64,000 bases of DNA, taken from assembly GCF_025319965.1 (NCBI RefSeq), contig NZ_CP012549.1, forward strand, positions 930,001-994,000, read 5' to 3'. The notes under the pieces are model-generated. The model was not told the DNA's origin, did not search any database, and saw nothing but the letters and a program-made list of their open reading frames with translations. Shown here piece by piece: positions 9,398 through 17,548 of this stretch. The DNA comes from Campylobacter sp. RM16187. GTDB taxonomy: Bacteria; Campylobacterota; Campylobacteria; Campylobacterales; Campylobacteraceae. Each line of letters starts with the position of its first letter. Within the stretch, counting starts at the first letter, position 1. Both the position numbers and the translations under genes were made by a program.

Positions 9398-10657
9398 ATG
9401 TTTTTCTTAAATAAGAATTTTTTAGCAAACGAGCTTGTGAAGTGGCGTAATGAAGGCCTATTAGATAGAGTAAGTTCAGAAAAAATAGCAGCTAGATATG
9501 ACATAGATTTGCAAAATGTGAGCGATAAAAAGAGCTTTATTTTAAAGCTTATAGCGTATTTATTTTTGGCTCTTTCATTGATTACTCTTGTAGGAGCCAA
9601 TTGGGAAGAGATGCCAAGAGCTGTAAGACTTTTAATTATTATAAGCATTTTGGCTTTTGTAAATTTAAGTGCGCTTTTTATGCTAAAAAACGGTAGAGAA
9701 TCTATGGCTATCAGCTTATTTTTCTTAGGAAATTTTTGCTACGGTATAGCTATAGCATTGATAGCTCAAATTTATCATTTGGGCGAACATATGCTAAATG
9801 GAGTGTTATTGTGGGCTGTTGGTGCCTTTATACTCTCAATAGCTACCAAAAAATCAATTTTAATTACTCAGAGTTTAGCAATAGCTCTTCTTTGGTTTCT
9901 TATGGATATCGAGCTTAGAGTCTCGCATGAGTTTTTGATCTTTATGGCAATATCTTTTTATATGCTTTTAAAAGATGAGTCAAAGGCGCTTACCGTGATG
10001 CTTTTTATATCTATTTTTGTCTATATTATTTGTAATATGGCAAATTTAAGCTCTTTTGAATTTTCTCAATTTATGTGGTATATAACTATAAATCAAATCG
10101 TCTTAATAGGACTTTCATACTCGCTTTTTGGTATTTCTTTATCACTTGTGGCTCAAAAATTTAATAAGATTAAAATAGCGGTTGCGTTAAGATGGATCTC
10201 TTTGATTACCGGGATAGTAATACTTCTTTTTGCTATGTCTTTTATTAGCCATAGAAATTATGACTATATAGATCTAAACAACTCACTTGCTTTTTATGGC
10301 AGGATTTATGGTGTTTTACATATCGTTTTTGCTACATTTTCTTTAATTATTTTAGCCCAATTTAAAAGGTATTACGTAGCTATTATTGCTCTGTTTTTAT
10401 TGTTTTTGCCTTTTGGTATCGGATATTTTTTTGAGTATTCAAACGCTATATATTCCATACTAAGTGTTATAACAGGAGCCGTGCTCATAAAACAAGATTA
10501 TTTAAAGTTAGGGTTATCAACTATCTTTATAGTTGCCAATGTGAGGTATTTTGATCTAATAGGCGATTATATAGGCACAAGTTTACTGTTTTTGCTATTT
10601 GCAGTAATAGTACTTGTAGTCTCTAGAAATAAAAAGGCTATAAAAAATGAGAGTTAA
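9398..10657 (+). CDS. DUF2157 multi-pass membrane protein
   Basis: 419 residues. The short soluble N-terminus (LVKWRNEGLLDRVSSEKIAARY) and the following VGANWEEMPRAVRL match the DUF2157 family. The rest is about a dozen hydrophobic segments. The function of the family is not known. It overlaps the next gene by 11 bases, and such DUF2157-GDYXXLXY pairs occur widely, so the two products probably act together in the membrane. Confidence 0.85.
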   Translation: MFFLNKNFLANELVKWRNEGLLDRVSSEKIAARYDIDLQNVSDKKSFILKLIAYLFLALSLITLVGANWEEMPRAVRLLIIISILAFVNLSALFMLKNGRESMAISLFFLGNFCYGIAIALIAQIYHLGEHMLNGVLLWAVGAFILSIATKKSILITQSLAIALLWFLMDIELRVSHEFLIFMAISFYMLLKDESKALTVMLFISIFVYIICNMANLSSFEFSQFMWYITINQIVLIGLSYSLFGISLSLVAQKFNKIKIAVALRWISLITGIVILLFAMSFISHRNYDYIDLNNSLAFYGRIYGVLHIVFATFSLIILAQFKRYYVAIIALFLLFLPFGIGYFFEYSNAIYSILSVITGAVLIKQDYLKLGLSTIFIVANVRYFDLIGDYIGTSLLFLLFAVIVLVVSRNKKAIKNES

Positions 10658-11120
10658 AATTTTAATATTTGCCATTATTTTTCAAATTTTAAGCCTAATT
10701 GCGATGCTTGCTTACGCCTATGCTCCTATATATTTTGGCAAAGAGATTAAAGTAGATGTAACTCTTTATGATCCAAGGGATTTACTAAGAGGAAATTATG
10801 TGAGTCTGAACTATGATTTTTCGGCTTTGCCGATTAAATACGCAGATCTTCAAAAGCCAGGAACTAAAATTTATCTAGCACTAAAAGATATAAACGGTAC
10901 ATATGTAAAAGATGAATACAACTTTGTAAAGCCTAAAAATCAAATATTTTTGACCGGAAGAATTTATGGAAACAGGGTAAAATTTGGAATAGAGGCATTT
11001 TTTATGCCTATTGATAAAGCCTTGCAAATAGAGAGGGATATCCGTCAAAAAGGCGCTTGGGCAATCTTATCGGTAATGGATAATGGTAGCGCAAGGATAA
11101 AAGAGATAGTTTTAAAATAG
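10647..11120 (+). CDS. GDYXXLXY-type membrane-anchored protein
   Basis: 157 residues with one N-terminal membrane segment (ILIFAIIFQILSLIAMLAYAYAPIYFG) and an extracytoplasmic domain. The sequence DPRDLLRGNYVSLNYDF carries the family motif, here GNYVSLNY instead of GDYxxLxY. It overlaps the DUF2157 gene by 11 bases, consistent with coupling. No enzymatic role is established for the family. Confidence 0.8.
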   Translation: MRVKILIFAIIFQILSLIAMLAYAYAPIYFGKEIKVDVTLYDPRDLLRGNYVSLNYDFSALPIKYADLQKPGTKIYLALKDINGTYVKDEYNFVKPKNQIFLTGRIYGNRVKFGIEAFFMPIDKALQIERDIRQKGAWAILSVMDNGSARIKEIVLK

Positions 11121-11196
11121 TAAAAGATAAAAATAAGCCAAATTTTAATTTAAATCAGTAGTATTGTTATTTTGAAAACACAAAAAAGGATATAAC

Positions 11197-12006
11197 ATGT
11201 GCAAAGATTGTGGATGTTCACTAGGTGGACATAATCATACTCATACCCATGCTGATGGAACGACTCACTCTCATACACATGATCATAGTGGCGATCATGG
11301 ACACAATGCCCATCATGAGCATACTCACGAAGCCCATACTCATCCTGTGCTTGGCGAGACAAAGACCATTGAAGTAATTACTAAAATTTTATCTGAAAAC
11401 GACAAAGAGGCGCAGCACAATAGAGACCATTTGGATGAGCACGGAATTTTATGTATAAATTTAATGAGTAGTCCAGGTGCTGGCAAAACCACTCTTCTTG
11501 AAGCCACTATAAAGAGTGATAAATTTAAGATCGGTGTTGTTGAGGGTGACCTGGAGACAAACCAAGATGCCGATAGGATATTAAAAGCTGGCGCAAAGGC
11601 TCATCAGATCACAACCGGGCAAACCTGTCACTTGGATGCTTTTATGGTTCATGAAGGTCTTCATCATCTGCCTTTAAACGATCTTGATCTGGTTTTTATA
11701 GAAAATGTCGGAAATTTAGTCTGCCCTGCAAGCTATGATGTGGGTTCACACTTAAATGTTGTGCTTATCTCGGTTCCTGAAGGAAGCGATAAAGTAAGCA
11801 AATATCCTGTTATGTTTCGCTCGGCAGATCTTGTAATCATTACTAAAATTTCATTGCTTCCTCATTTTGATTTTGATGTAAAAAAGGTTATTGGTGACGC
11901 CAGAAAACTCAATCCAAAAGTAGATATTATCGAGCTTGATAGCAAAACAGGTCAAGGCGTTGATAAATGGATAAACTATTTGCAGTTTAAAAAGGAGTTT
12001 AGATAA
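11197..12006 (+). CDS. hypB: Hydrogenase nickel GTPase HypB with histidine-rich tail
   Basis: GTP-dependent nickel insertion protein that works with HypA. The N-terminus carries the high-affinity CKDCGC site, then a nickel-storing stretch with 16 histidines in the first 50 residues. The SIMIBI GTPase domain follows, with the P-loop SSPGAGKTT, the ENVGNLVCP metal site and the guanine-binding region TKISLL. The length is 269 residues. AAAGGA precedes the ATG. The TAATG overlap with hypC couples the pair. It opens hypBCDEA, which is separated from hypF by about 3.6 kb. Confidence 0.96.
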   Translation: MCKDCGCSLGGHNHTHTHADGTTHSHTHDHSGDHGHNAHHEHTHEAHTHPVLGETKTIEVITKILSENDKEAQHNRDHLDEHGILCINLMSSPGAGKTTLLEATIKSDKFKIGVVEGDLETNQDADRILKAGAKAHQITTGQTCHLDAFMVHEGLHHLPLNDLDLVFIENVGNLVCPASYDVGSHLNVVLISVPEGSDKVSKYPVMFRSADLVIITKISLLPHFDFDVKKVIGDARKLNPKVDIIELDSKTGQGVDKWINYLQFKKEFR

Positions 12007-12293
12007 TGTGCCTTTCTATTCCATCAAAAGTCCTTGAGATAGATGAGAATAACGTCGCATTGGTTGAGACTTTGGGCGTAACTAGACGTGTGAGCTTAGA
12101 TCTAATATCCGATACTGTTAAAGTGGGCGAATATGTGCTAATTCATGTTGGATATGCAATGGAAAAAATTGATACTAAGTTCGCACTTGAAAGCTTAGAA
12201 ATTTATAAAAAAATCGCCGAAGATATGGCAAACGGTGAGATAGATGAGGATGAGGGTGATATGGGTTTAAGTGCTATGAGTGAGAAAAGATGA
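12006..12293 (+). CDS. hypC: Hydrogenase assembly chaperone HypC
   Basis: A 95-residue HypC/HybG chaperone that carries the Fe(CN)2CO unit with HypD and delivers it to the HydB precursor. It begins MCLSIPSKVLEID, with the essential C2 exposed after Met removal, followed by an OB-fold-like segment (VGEYVLIHVGYAMEKID). The start overlaps the hypB stop and the end overlaps hypD by 4 bases. Confidence 0.95.
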   Translation: MCLSIPSKVLEIDENNVALVETLGVTRRVSLDLISDTVKVGEYVLIHVGYAMEKIDTKFALESLEIYKKIAEDMANGEIDEDEGDMGLSAMSEKR

Positions 12294-13381
12294 CTCTAAT
12301 CAATGAATTTAGAGATAAAGATCTAATTTTAGCTCTTAGTGAACTTATTAAAAGAGAGAGTGTAAAGCCTCTAAATATCATGGAAATTTGTGGAGGACAC
12401 ACTCATAGTATTATGAAATTTGGTCTTACCGGGCTTGTAGGAGAGAAGATAAACTTCGTTCACGGTCCAGGTTGTCCTGTGTGTATAATGCCTAAGAGTA
12501 GAATAGATGAAGCTGTCAAGATTGCTTCTAGAGATGACGTGATACTATGCACGCTAGCGGATATGCTTAAGGTTCCTGGCTCAATTACAAGCCTTCAAAA
12601 GCTTAGAGCTGATGGCGCTGATATTAGAGCATTGTATAGCCCGCTTGATTGTATAAAAATAGCTCAGGAAAATTTGAGCAAAAATATTATATTTTTTGCA
12701 ATCGGTTTTGAGACCACCACTCCAATGACTGCTAGTCTAATGCAAAAAACAGTAGAGCTGGGCATAAAAAATTTATTTTTTCATATAAATCATGTAACAG
12801 TTCCAGCTCCAGTAAGAGCGATAATGGACGATGAGAGCGTCAAGATAGATGCCTTTTTGGGACCAAGCCACGTAAGCGTGATAACTGGATATGAAATTTA
12901 TGAAGATATCGCAAAGGATTATAAAAGACCTATAGCCGTAAGCGGATTTGAGCCACTTGATATTATGGATTCGGTTTTAAATTTGGTTCGTCAGCAAAAT
13001 GCCGGTACTTATAATGTATATAACGAATACGCAAGGGTTGTAAGTAGAAGCGGAAATTTAAAGGCCAAAGAGCTGATAAATAGATATTTTGAGCCATGTG
13101 ATTTTAATTGGCGCGGACTTGGGGTCATAAAAGATAGCGGAATGAAAATACGCCAAGAGTTTAGCTATCTTGACGCAAGAATGAAGTTTGATTGCGAAGT
13201 TAATAGTAAAGCCGAGAGTAAAGCCTGTATATGCGGAGAAATTTTACGAGGGCGAGCAAAACCGTATGATTGTAAAATTTTTGCTAAAGCCTGCACTCCA
13301 AAAAATCCGATAGGCTCATGTATGGTATCTAGCGAGGGAGCCTGCGCGGCATATTTTAAATACGCAAAGGAAGCGATTTGA
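12290..13381 (+). CDS. hypD: Hydrogenase formation protein HypD
   Basis: Iron-sulfur scaffold on which the Fe(CN)2CO group of the NiFe site is built, together with HypC and HypE. Visible motifs are MEICGGHTHS and HGPGCPVC, with the catalytic cysteines, GFETTTPMT, and the C-terminal [4Fe-4S] region (CICGEILRG ... CKIFAKACTP ... CMVSSEGAC). The length of 363 residues is normal. It overlaps hypC by 4 bases and the TTG start of hypE by 4 bases. Confidence 0.96.
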   Translation: MTLINEFRDKDLILALSELIKRESVKPLNIMEICGGHTHSIMKFGLTGLVGEKINFVHGPGCPVCIMPKSRIDEAVKIASRDDVILCTLADMLKVPGSITSLQKLRADGADIRALYSPLDCIKIAQENLSKNIIFFAIGFETTTPMTASLMQKTVELGIKNLFFHINHVTVPAPVRAIMDDESVKIDAFLGPSHVSVITGYEIYEDIAKDYKRPIAVSGFEPLDIMDSVLNLVRQQNAGTYNVYNEYARVVSRSGNLKAKELINRYFEPCDFNWRGLGVIKDSGMKIRQEFSYLDARMKFDCEVNSKAESKACICGEILRGRAKPYDCKIFAKACTPKNPIGSCMVSSEGACAAYFKYAKEAI

Positions 13382-14379
13382 GTAAAGATAGCAAGATAAT
13401 GCTCAGTCACGGCGGTGGCGGAGAGGAGATGAATTCTCTTATAAATGATCTGATTTTTAAAATTTTTGATAATGAAATTTTAAGCCAATCAAACGACTCT
13501 GCACTATTAAATTTAAGCGGAAAATTAGCATTTAGCACAGATAGTTTTGTGGTAACTCCAATATTTTTTAACGGCGGAAATATAGGTAAGATAGCCGCTT
13601 GCGGCACTATAAACGATCTTGCGATGGTGGGAGCCAGAGCCAAATATTTAAGCTGCGCACTAATTATCGAAGAGGGGTTTGAGATAGATAAGCTTGAACG
13701 AGTTTTAACCTCTCTTGCCGATATTTGCAAAAGCTGTGGCGTTAAAGTAGTTTGCGGAGATACCAAGGTAGTTCCTAAAGGAAAATGCGATGGAATTTTT
13801 ATAAATACTTCCGGTATTGGAGAGCTTATAGACGGGCCTGTAGGACTAAATGGATTGAAGCAGGGAGCAAAAATACTTCTTTCTGGTGATATCGGAAGGC
13901 ATGGAGCAGTTGTTCTTGCCAATAGAGAAGAGTTAAGCTTAGGAGGCAATCTTAAAAGCGATTGCAAGAGCTTAAAAGAGATAGTTGAAGAGCTATTTAA
14001 TGCCGGCATAAAGCCATTATCTATGCGAGATGCCACCAGAGGCGGACTAAGTGCGGTTTTAAACGAGTGGGCTAAATTTTCTAAATTTGACATATTGATA
14101 AAAGATGAATTTATAAAAGTTAGCGACGAAGTAGCTGGAGTTTGCGAATTGTTTGGATTTGAACCTTATGAGCTTGCTAATGAGGGTACGTTTGTGCTGG
14201 CTGTAGATGCTAAAGACGAAGAGAAGGCTCTGAAGGTTTTAAGAAAATTTGATGCAAACGCAAATTCTGTAGGAGAAATTTTAAAAGATCAACATTCAAG
14301 AGTAATACTTCAAAACATATACGGCTCAAAAAGACTGCTAGAGGCTCCCAAAGGCGAGCTTTTGCCTAGAATTTGCTAG
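13378..14379 (+). CDS. hypE: Carbamoyl-dehydrating protein HypE
   Basis: AIR-synthase-like ATPase that dehydrates the thiocarboxamide on its C-terminal cysteine to thiocyanate, the source of cyanide for the NiFe site. It begins with a glycine-rich segment (LSHGGGGEEMNSLI), carries TDSFVVTP and GDTKVVP nucleotide-binding segments, and ends in PRIC with the required terminal Cys. The start is TTG at 13378, within the end of hypD. Eight bases separate it from hypA. Confidence 0.95.
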   Translation: MSKDSKIMLSHGGGGEEMNSLINDLIFKIFDNEILSQSNDSALLNLSGKLAFSTDSFVVTPIFFNGGNIGKIAACGTINDLAMVGARAKYLSCALIIEEGFEIDKLERVLTSLADICKSCGVKVVCGDTKVVPKGKCDGIFINTSGIGELIDGPVGLNGLKQGAKILLSGDIGRHGAVVLANREELSLGGNLKSDCKSLKEIVEELFNAGIKPLSMRDATRGGLSAVLNEWAKFSKFDILIKDEFIKVSDEVAGVCELFGFEPYELANEGTFVLAVDAKDEEKALKVLRKFDANANSVGEILKDQHSRVILQNIYGSKRLLEAPKGELLPRIC

Positions 14380-14387
14380 GAAATGCG

Positions 14388-14729
14388 ATGCACGAATTAA
14401 GTATAGTTCAAGATCTAGTAAGGCTCTGCGAACAAAATGCAGCTAAACAAAATGCAAAAGAAATTATAAAAATAGAGATAAAAGTAGGGCGCCTAAGCGG
14501 AGTTGAGCCACACTATCTGCAAAGCGCCTTTGATGTATATAAAAATGAGACTATCTGCTCAAACGCCAAGCTTGTAATAAATTTACAAAATATAGTCATA
14601 GAGTGCAATCAGTGCGGACTAAATACACAATTGGGAGAAAATGACTTCACCTGCCCAAAATGCGGTAGTCAGGATTTAAGAGTAATAGACGGAGAGGATA
14701 TGTATCTGATGCGTCTTGAGATGAGATAA
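14388..14729 (+). CDS. hypA: Hydrogenase nickel metallochaperone HypA
   Basis: Small nickel and zinc protein that passes nickel to the large subunit with HypB. I place the start at the ATG at 14388 rather than the in-frame TTG at 14373, because the product must begin MHELSIVQDL: H2 and the amino terminus bind nickel. The zinc site is CNQC ... CPKC near residues 73-94. The length from this start is 113 residues. It ends the hypBCDEA cluster. Confidence 0.94.
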   Translation: MHELSIVQDLVRLCEQNAAKQNAKEIIKIEIKVGRLSGVEPHYLQSAFDVYKNETICSNAKLVINLQNIVIECNQCGLNTQLGENDFTCPKCGSQDLRVIDGEDMYLMRLEMR

Positions 14730-14730
14730 G

Positions 14731-16737
14731 GTGAAATTATTGAAAAACGGCAAAGATATAAATGTAGAATTTGAAAAATTATTAAAAAAAATAGAGATTG
14801 AAGAGGCTGATGTAGTAGCTAAACTAAAAAAATTAGTAGATTTTATTAGGCCTGAAAATTTAGAAAATATTGATTTAACAGAATCAAAAATCAATATGCT
14901 TATAGAGTTTTTTAACCGAAAAAGCCAAAGCTCAAACAAAATTTCCGATGAGATAAATCTATTTTTTATAAAATTAAAGCTATCGAACAATATCAGTAAA
15001 TTTGGTATCTTGTCAAAAAACGGCTTCGGATATGAAATAAAAGAGAGATTTTATAATAAATTTCTTCCAAACCCTCCAAATAAAGGCGAACTAAGATATC
15101 TTTTTGCCACTCTTTTTAAAAGCGGGGATGATCACAAATGGATCTGCAATATAGATGATGAAAAATGGATAGAACTATTTTCGTCTATTTTTTCAAATTC
15201 GACTCATATACACTCTACCAAAAAGCATCTTTTTAACGAGCTATTATACGCTATGGAGATACTATCCATACGGATAGCTTCAGAGGAGTTTGATCATAAC
15301 TTCATCAGGCTTGATAATACACTATTAAACAGAGACTCCGCATTCATAGCGCTTCAAAGGGATGTAGCGAAATTTGTTAGCAAGATGCAAGATGATCACA
15401 TAGAAATAAGCTCTACAAAGCTTGATTTCAAGCATTTAGAAGTGCTTATAGAGCAGTGTAAAAAGCAAATTGATAAATTTAAGAAAAAATCTCTAAATTT
15501 GGGAATTTCTATCGCGGTCACATATGAGCTTGAACGTTTGGTTCAGATTATAAAACGAATAGAAAATATCATAGAGCTTATTAAAAAATTTGATACAAAA
15601 GAGTCAAATATAGTTTTTATTAGGTTTTTTAAAGAGTCTGTCAAAAGAAACTCCACTAGAAATTCTCTCAGCGAGGTATATAGACAAAGCAGTCGCATAG
15701 TGGCTAAAAGTATTACAAATAATATTAGCGAGCACGGCGAACACTATACGGTTGATAATAAAAAAGAGTATTTTAAAATGTTTTTAAAGTCAGCTGGAGC
15801 CGGAGTTATAATAGCATTGATGGCTCTACTAAAAATCAATATAGTTCAGTCTGACTTTTCGTTTATAACGCAAACCATCCTAATAGGATTGAATTACGGT
15901 CTTGGCTTTGTGATAATTAGTCTGATAGGCTTTACGGTAGCTACCAAGCAGCCTGCGATGACAGCCTCTACCTTTGCAAAAGAGGTTGAAAAAGAAGAAG
16001 ATAATATGGTAAATCAAGATAAGCTTATAGGGCTTATATTTAAGGTTAGCAGATCTCAATTCGCCTCTGTTGTAGGCAATGTAAGTTTGGCTCTACTGAC
16101 ATCGTTTTTAGTTGCATATTTTGTCATAAAGGGTAGTGGGGCTATTTTAAATCCTAGTGAGGCTTCTTATTATCTAAAAAATTTAGAGCCTTTTACCCCT
16201 CTTTTCTTTGCAGCGATAGCCGGAGTTTGGCTATTTTGTTCAGGGCTAATATCTGGATATTTTGATAATAGAGCGGATTGCCTGGAGCTTAAAGAGAGAC
16301 TTTATCACCATCCTTGGCTAAAAAAGGCGCTTAGCGATGATAAAAGGCTTAAGCTGGCAGAGTATATCCATGATCATCACGGAACAGTGGCTGGAAATTT
16401 TTTCTTTGGTATTCTTTTGGGTATTACGCCTCTTATAGGTAATATCTTAAATTTGCCTCTAGATATTGCTCACGTGGCTTTTTCTAGTGCAAATTTAGGC
16501 TACGCATCTACTCATTTGCAAATATCTTATTATGATTTTTTGTATTACTTAGCTTGCGTATTTTTAATAGGTTCAATTAATCTTTTAGTAAGCTTCGCTC
16601 TGGCTCTCAAGGTCTCTTTAATCTCAAGAGATACAAACATAGGAAATCTCTTTTCTTTCTTAAAAAAGCTTTTAAAACAGATGTTAAAGCGTCCTCATGA
16701 GCTGATTTTTCCTTTTAAAAATAGATTGGATGAGTAG
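14731..16737 (+). CDS. Gcr-family (COG4389) membrane protein, labelled 'site-specific recombinase'
   Basis: 668 residues starting at GTG one base after the hypA stop. Residues 1-340 are largely soluble and helical. From about 345 there are several membrane segments. Sequences such as NNISEHGEHY, GFTVATKQPAMTAS and the late HHGTVAGNFFFGILLGITP match the family named Gcr or SpecificRecomb. I see no tyrosine- or serine-recombinase catalytic motif and the protein is clearly an integral membrane protein, so the family name should not be taken as its function. Its close spacing to hypA may only be co-transcription. Confidence 0.75.
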   Translation: MKLLKNGKDINVEFEKLLKKIEIEEADVVAKLKKLVDFIRPENLENIDLTESKINMLIEFFNRKSQSSNKISDEINLFFIKLKLSNNISKFGILSKNGFGYEIKERFYNKFLPNPPNKGELRYLFATLFKSGDDHKWICNIDDEKWIELFSSIFSNSTHIHSTKKHLFNELLYAMEILSIRIASEEFDHNFIRLDNTLLNRDSAFIALQRDVAKFVSKMQDDHIEISSTKLDFKHLEVLIEQCKKQIDKFKKKSLNLGISIAVTYELERLVQIIKRIENIIELIKKFDTKESNIVFIRFFKESVKRNSTRNSLSEVYRQSSRIVAKSITNNISEHGEHYTVDNKKEYFKMFLKSAGAGVIIALMALLKINIVQSDFSFITQTILIGLNYGLGFVIISLIGFTVATKQPAMTASTFAKEVEKEEDNMVNQDKLIGLIFKVSRSQFASVVGNVSLALLTSFLVAYFVIKGSGAILNPSEASYYLKNLEPFTPLFFAAIAGVWLFCSGLISGYFDNRADCLELKERLYHHPWLKKALSDDKRLKLAEYIHDHHGTVAGNFFFGILLGITPLIGNILNLPLDIAHVAFSSANLGYASTHLQISYYDFLYYLACVFLIGSINLLVSFALALKVSLISRDTNIGNLFSFLKKLLKQMLKRPHELIFPFKNRLDE

Positions 16738-16738
16738 C

Positions 16739-17548
16739 TTATAAAACCCCAGCCATCATAGATAGTGCTATAAAAACCAAAAGCATAGATATTATTATCT
16801 TGATAAAATCTATAGTGACCTTTTTAATAAGTTTTGCACCAAAAAATGAGCCTATAAATGCAAAAACCGTTGCCATAAGAGCCAAATATAAATTTTCATC
16901 TATGCTGGAAAAATTTGTGCCATATACCATAAGCCTTGAGATATCAACCATAATGGCAATAAATATGCCTGTGGCTACAAACTGCTCCTTTGGCATTTTA
17001 CATTTTATTAAAAACATACTTCTAAAAGCACCTTGATGCCCTGATAATCCTCCGAAAAATCCGCTTATAATTCCTCCCAATGGCAGAAATTTAGGCTCAA
17101 ATTTGATATTTTTAAACTGAGGCATAATATCTATAAATACAAATATCAATATCAAAAATCCTATGATAAATTTTATAGTATCAACTTGAAAATTCATATC
17201 AAAAATTTGGTAATTAAAAAGAATTTTTGCGCTACCTAAGGCTTTTAGCGTTAAAGCTCCGATAAACGAAAATATCATGGCTAAAATTCCAAATCTTAGC
17301 AATATATCTTTGTTTATAGAGCGAGCAAACAAAGCTCCTTTGAATATATTATTGCCAAAATGCACTATAGCCGTTATCGTTACCGCTACATCCACCGGAA
17401 AGAATATCGCCATAACCGGCATTAGCAGTGTGCCAAGTCCGAAACCTGAAAACAGAGTAAGCAAAGACGCTGTAAAGGCGACTAGACTAATTATTATAAT
17501 TTCCACCAAAACTCCTATACATAAAATTATATGTAAAATTTTACTCAA
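16739..17548 (-). CDS. TauE/SafE (TSUP) family membrane exporter
   Basis: 269 residues with about eight membrane segments. Typical TSUP features are the N-terminal GFGLGTLLMPVMA and the mid-protein GGIISGFFGGLSGHQGAFRS repeat. Members export sulfite, sulfoacetate or other small organosulfur anions; the substrate here cannot be read from sequence. It converges on the Gcr gene with a 1-base gap and overlaps the end of the AsmA-like gene by 8 bases, so it is the second gene of that minus-strand pair. Confidence 0.85.
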   Translation of the reverse strand: MSKILHIILCIGVLVEIIIISLVAFTASLLTLFSGFGLGTLLMPVMAIFFPVDVAVTITAIVHFGNNIFKGALFARSINKDILLRFGILAMIFSFIGALTLKALGSAKILFNYQIFDMNFQVDTIKFIIGFLILIFVFIDIMPQFKNIKFEPKFLPLGGIISGFFGGLSGHQGAFRSMFLIKCKMPKEQFVATGIFIAIMVDISRLMVYGTNFSSIDENLYLALMATVFAFIGSFFGAKLIKKVTIDFIKIIISMLLVFIALSMMAGVL

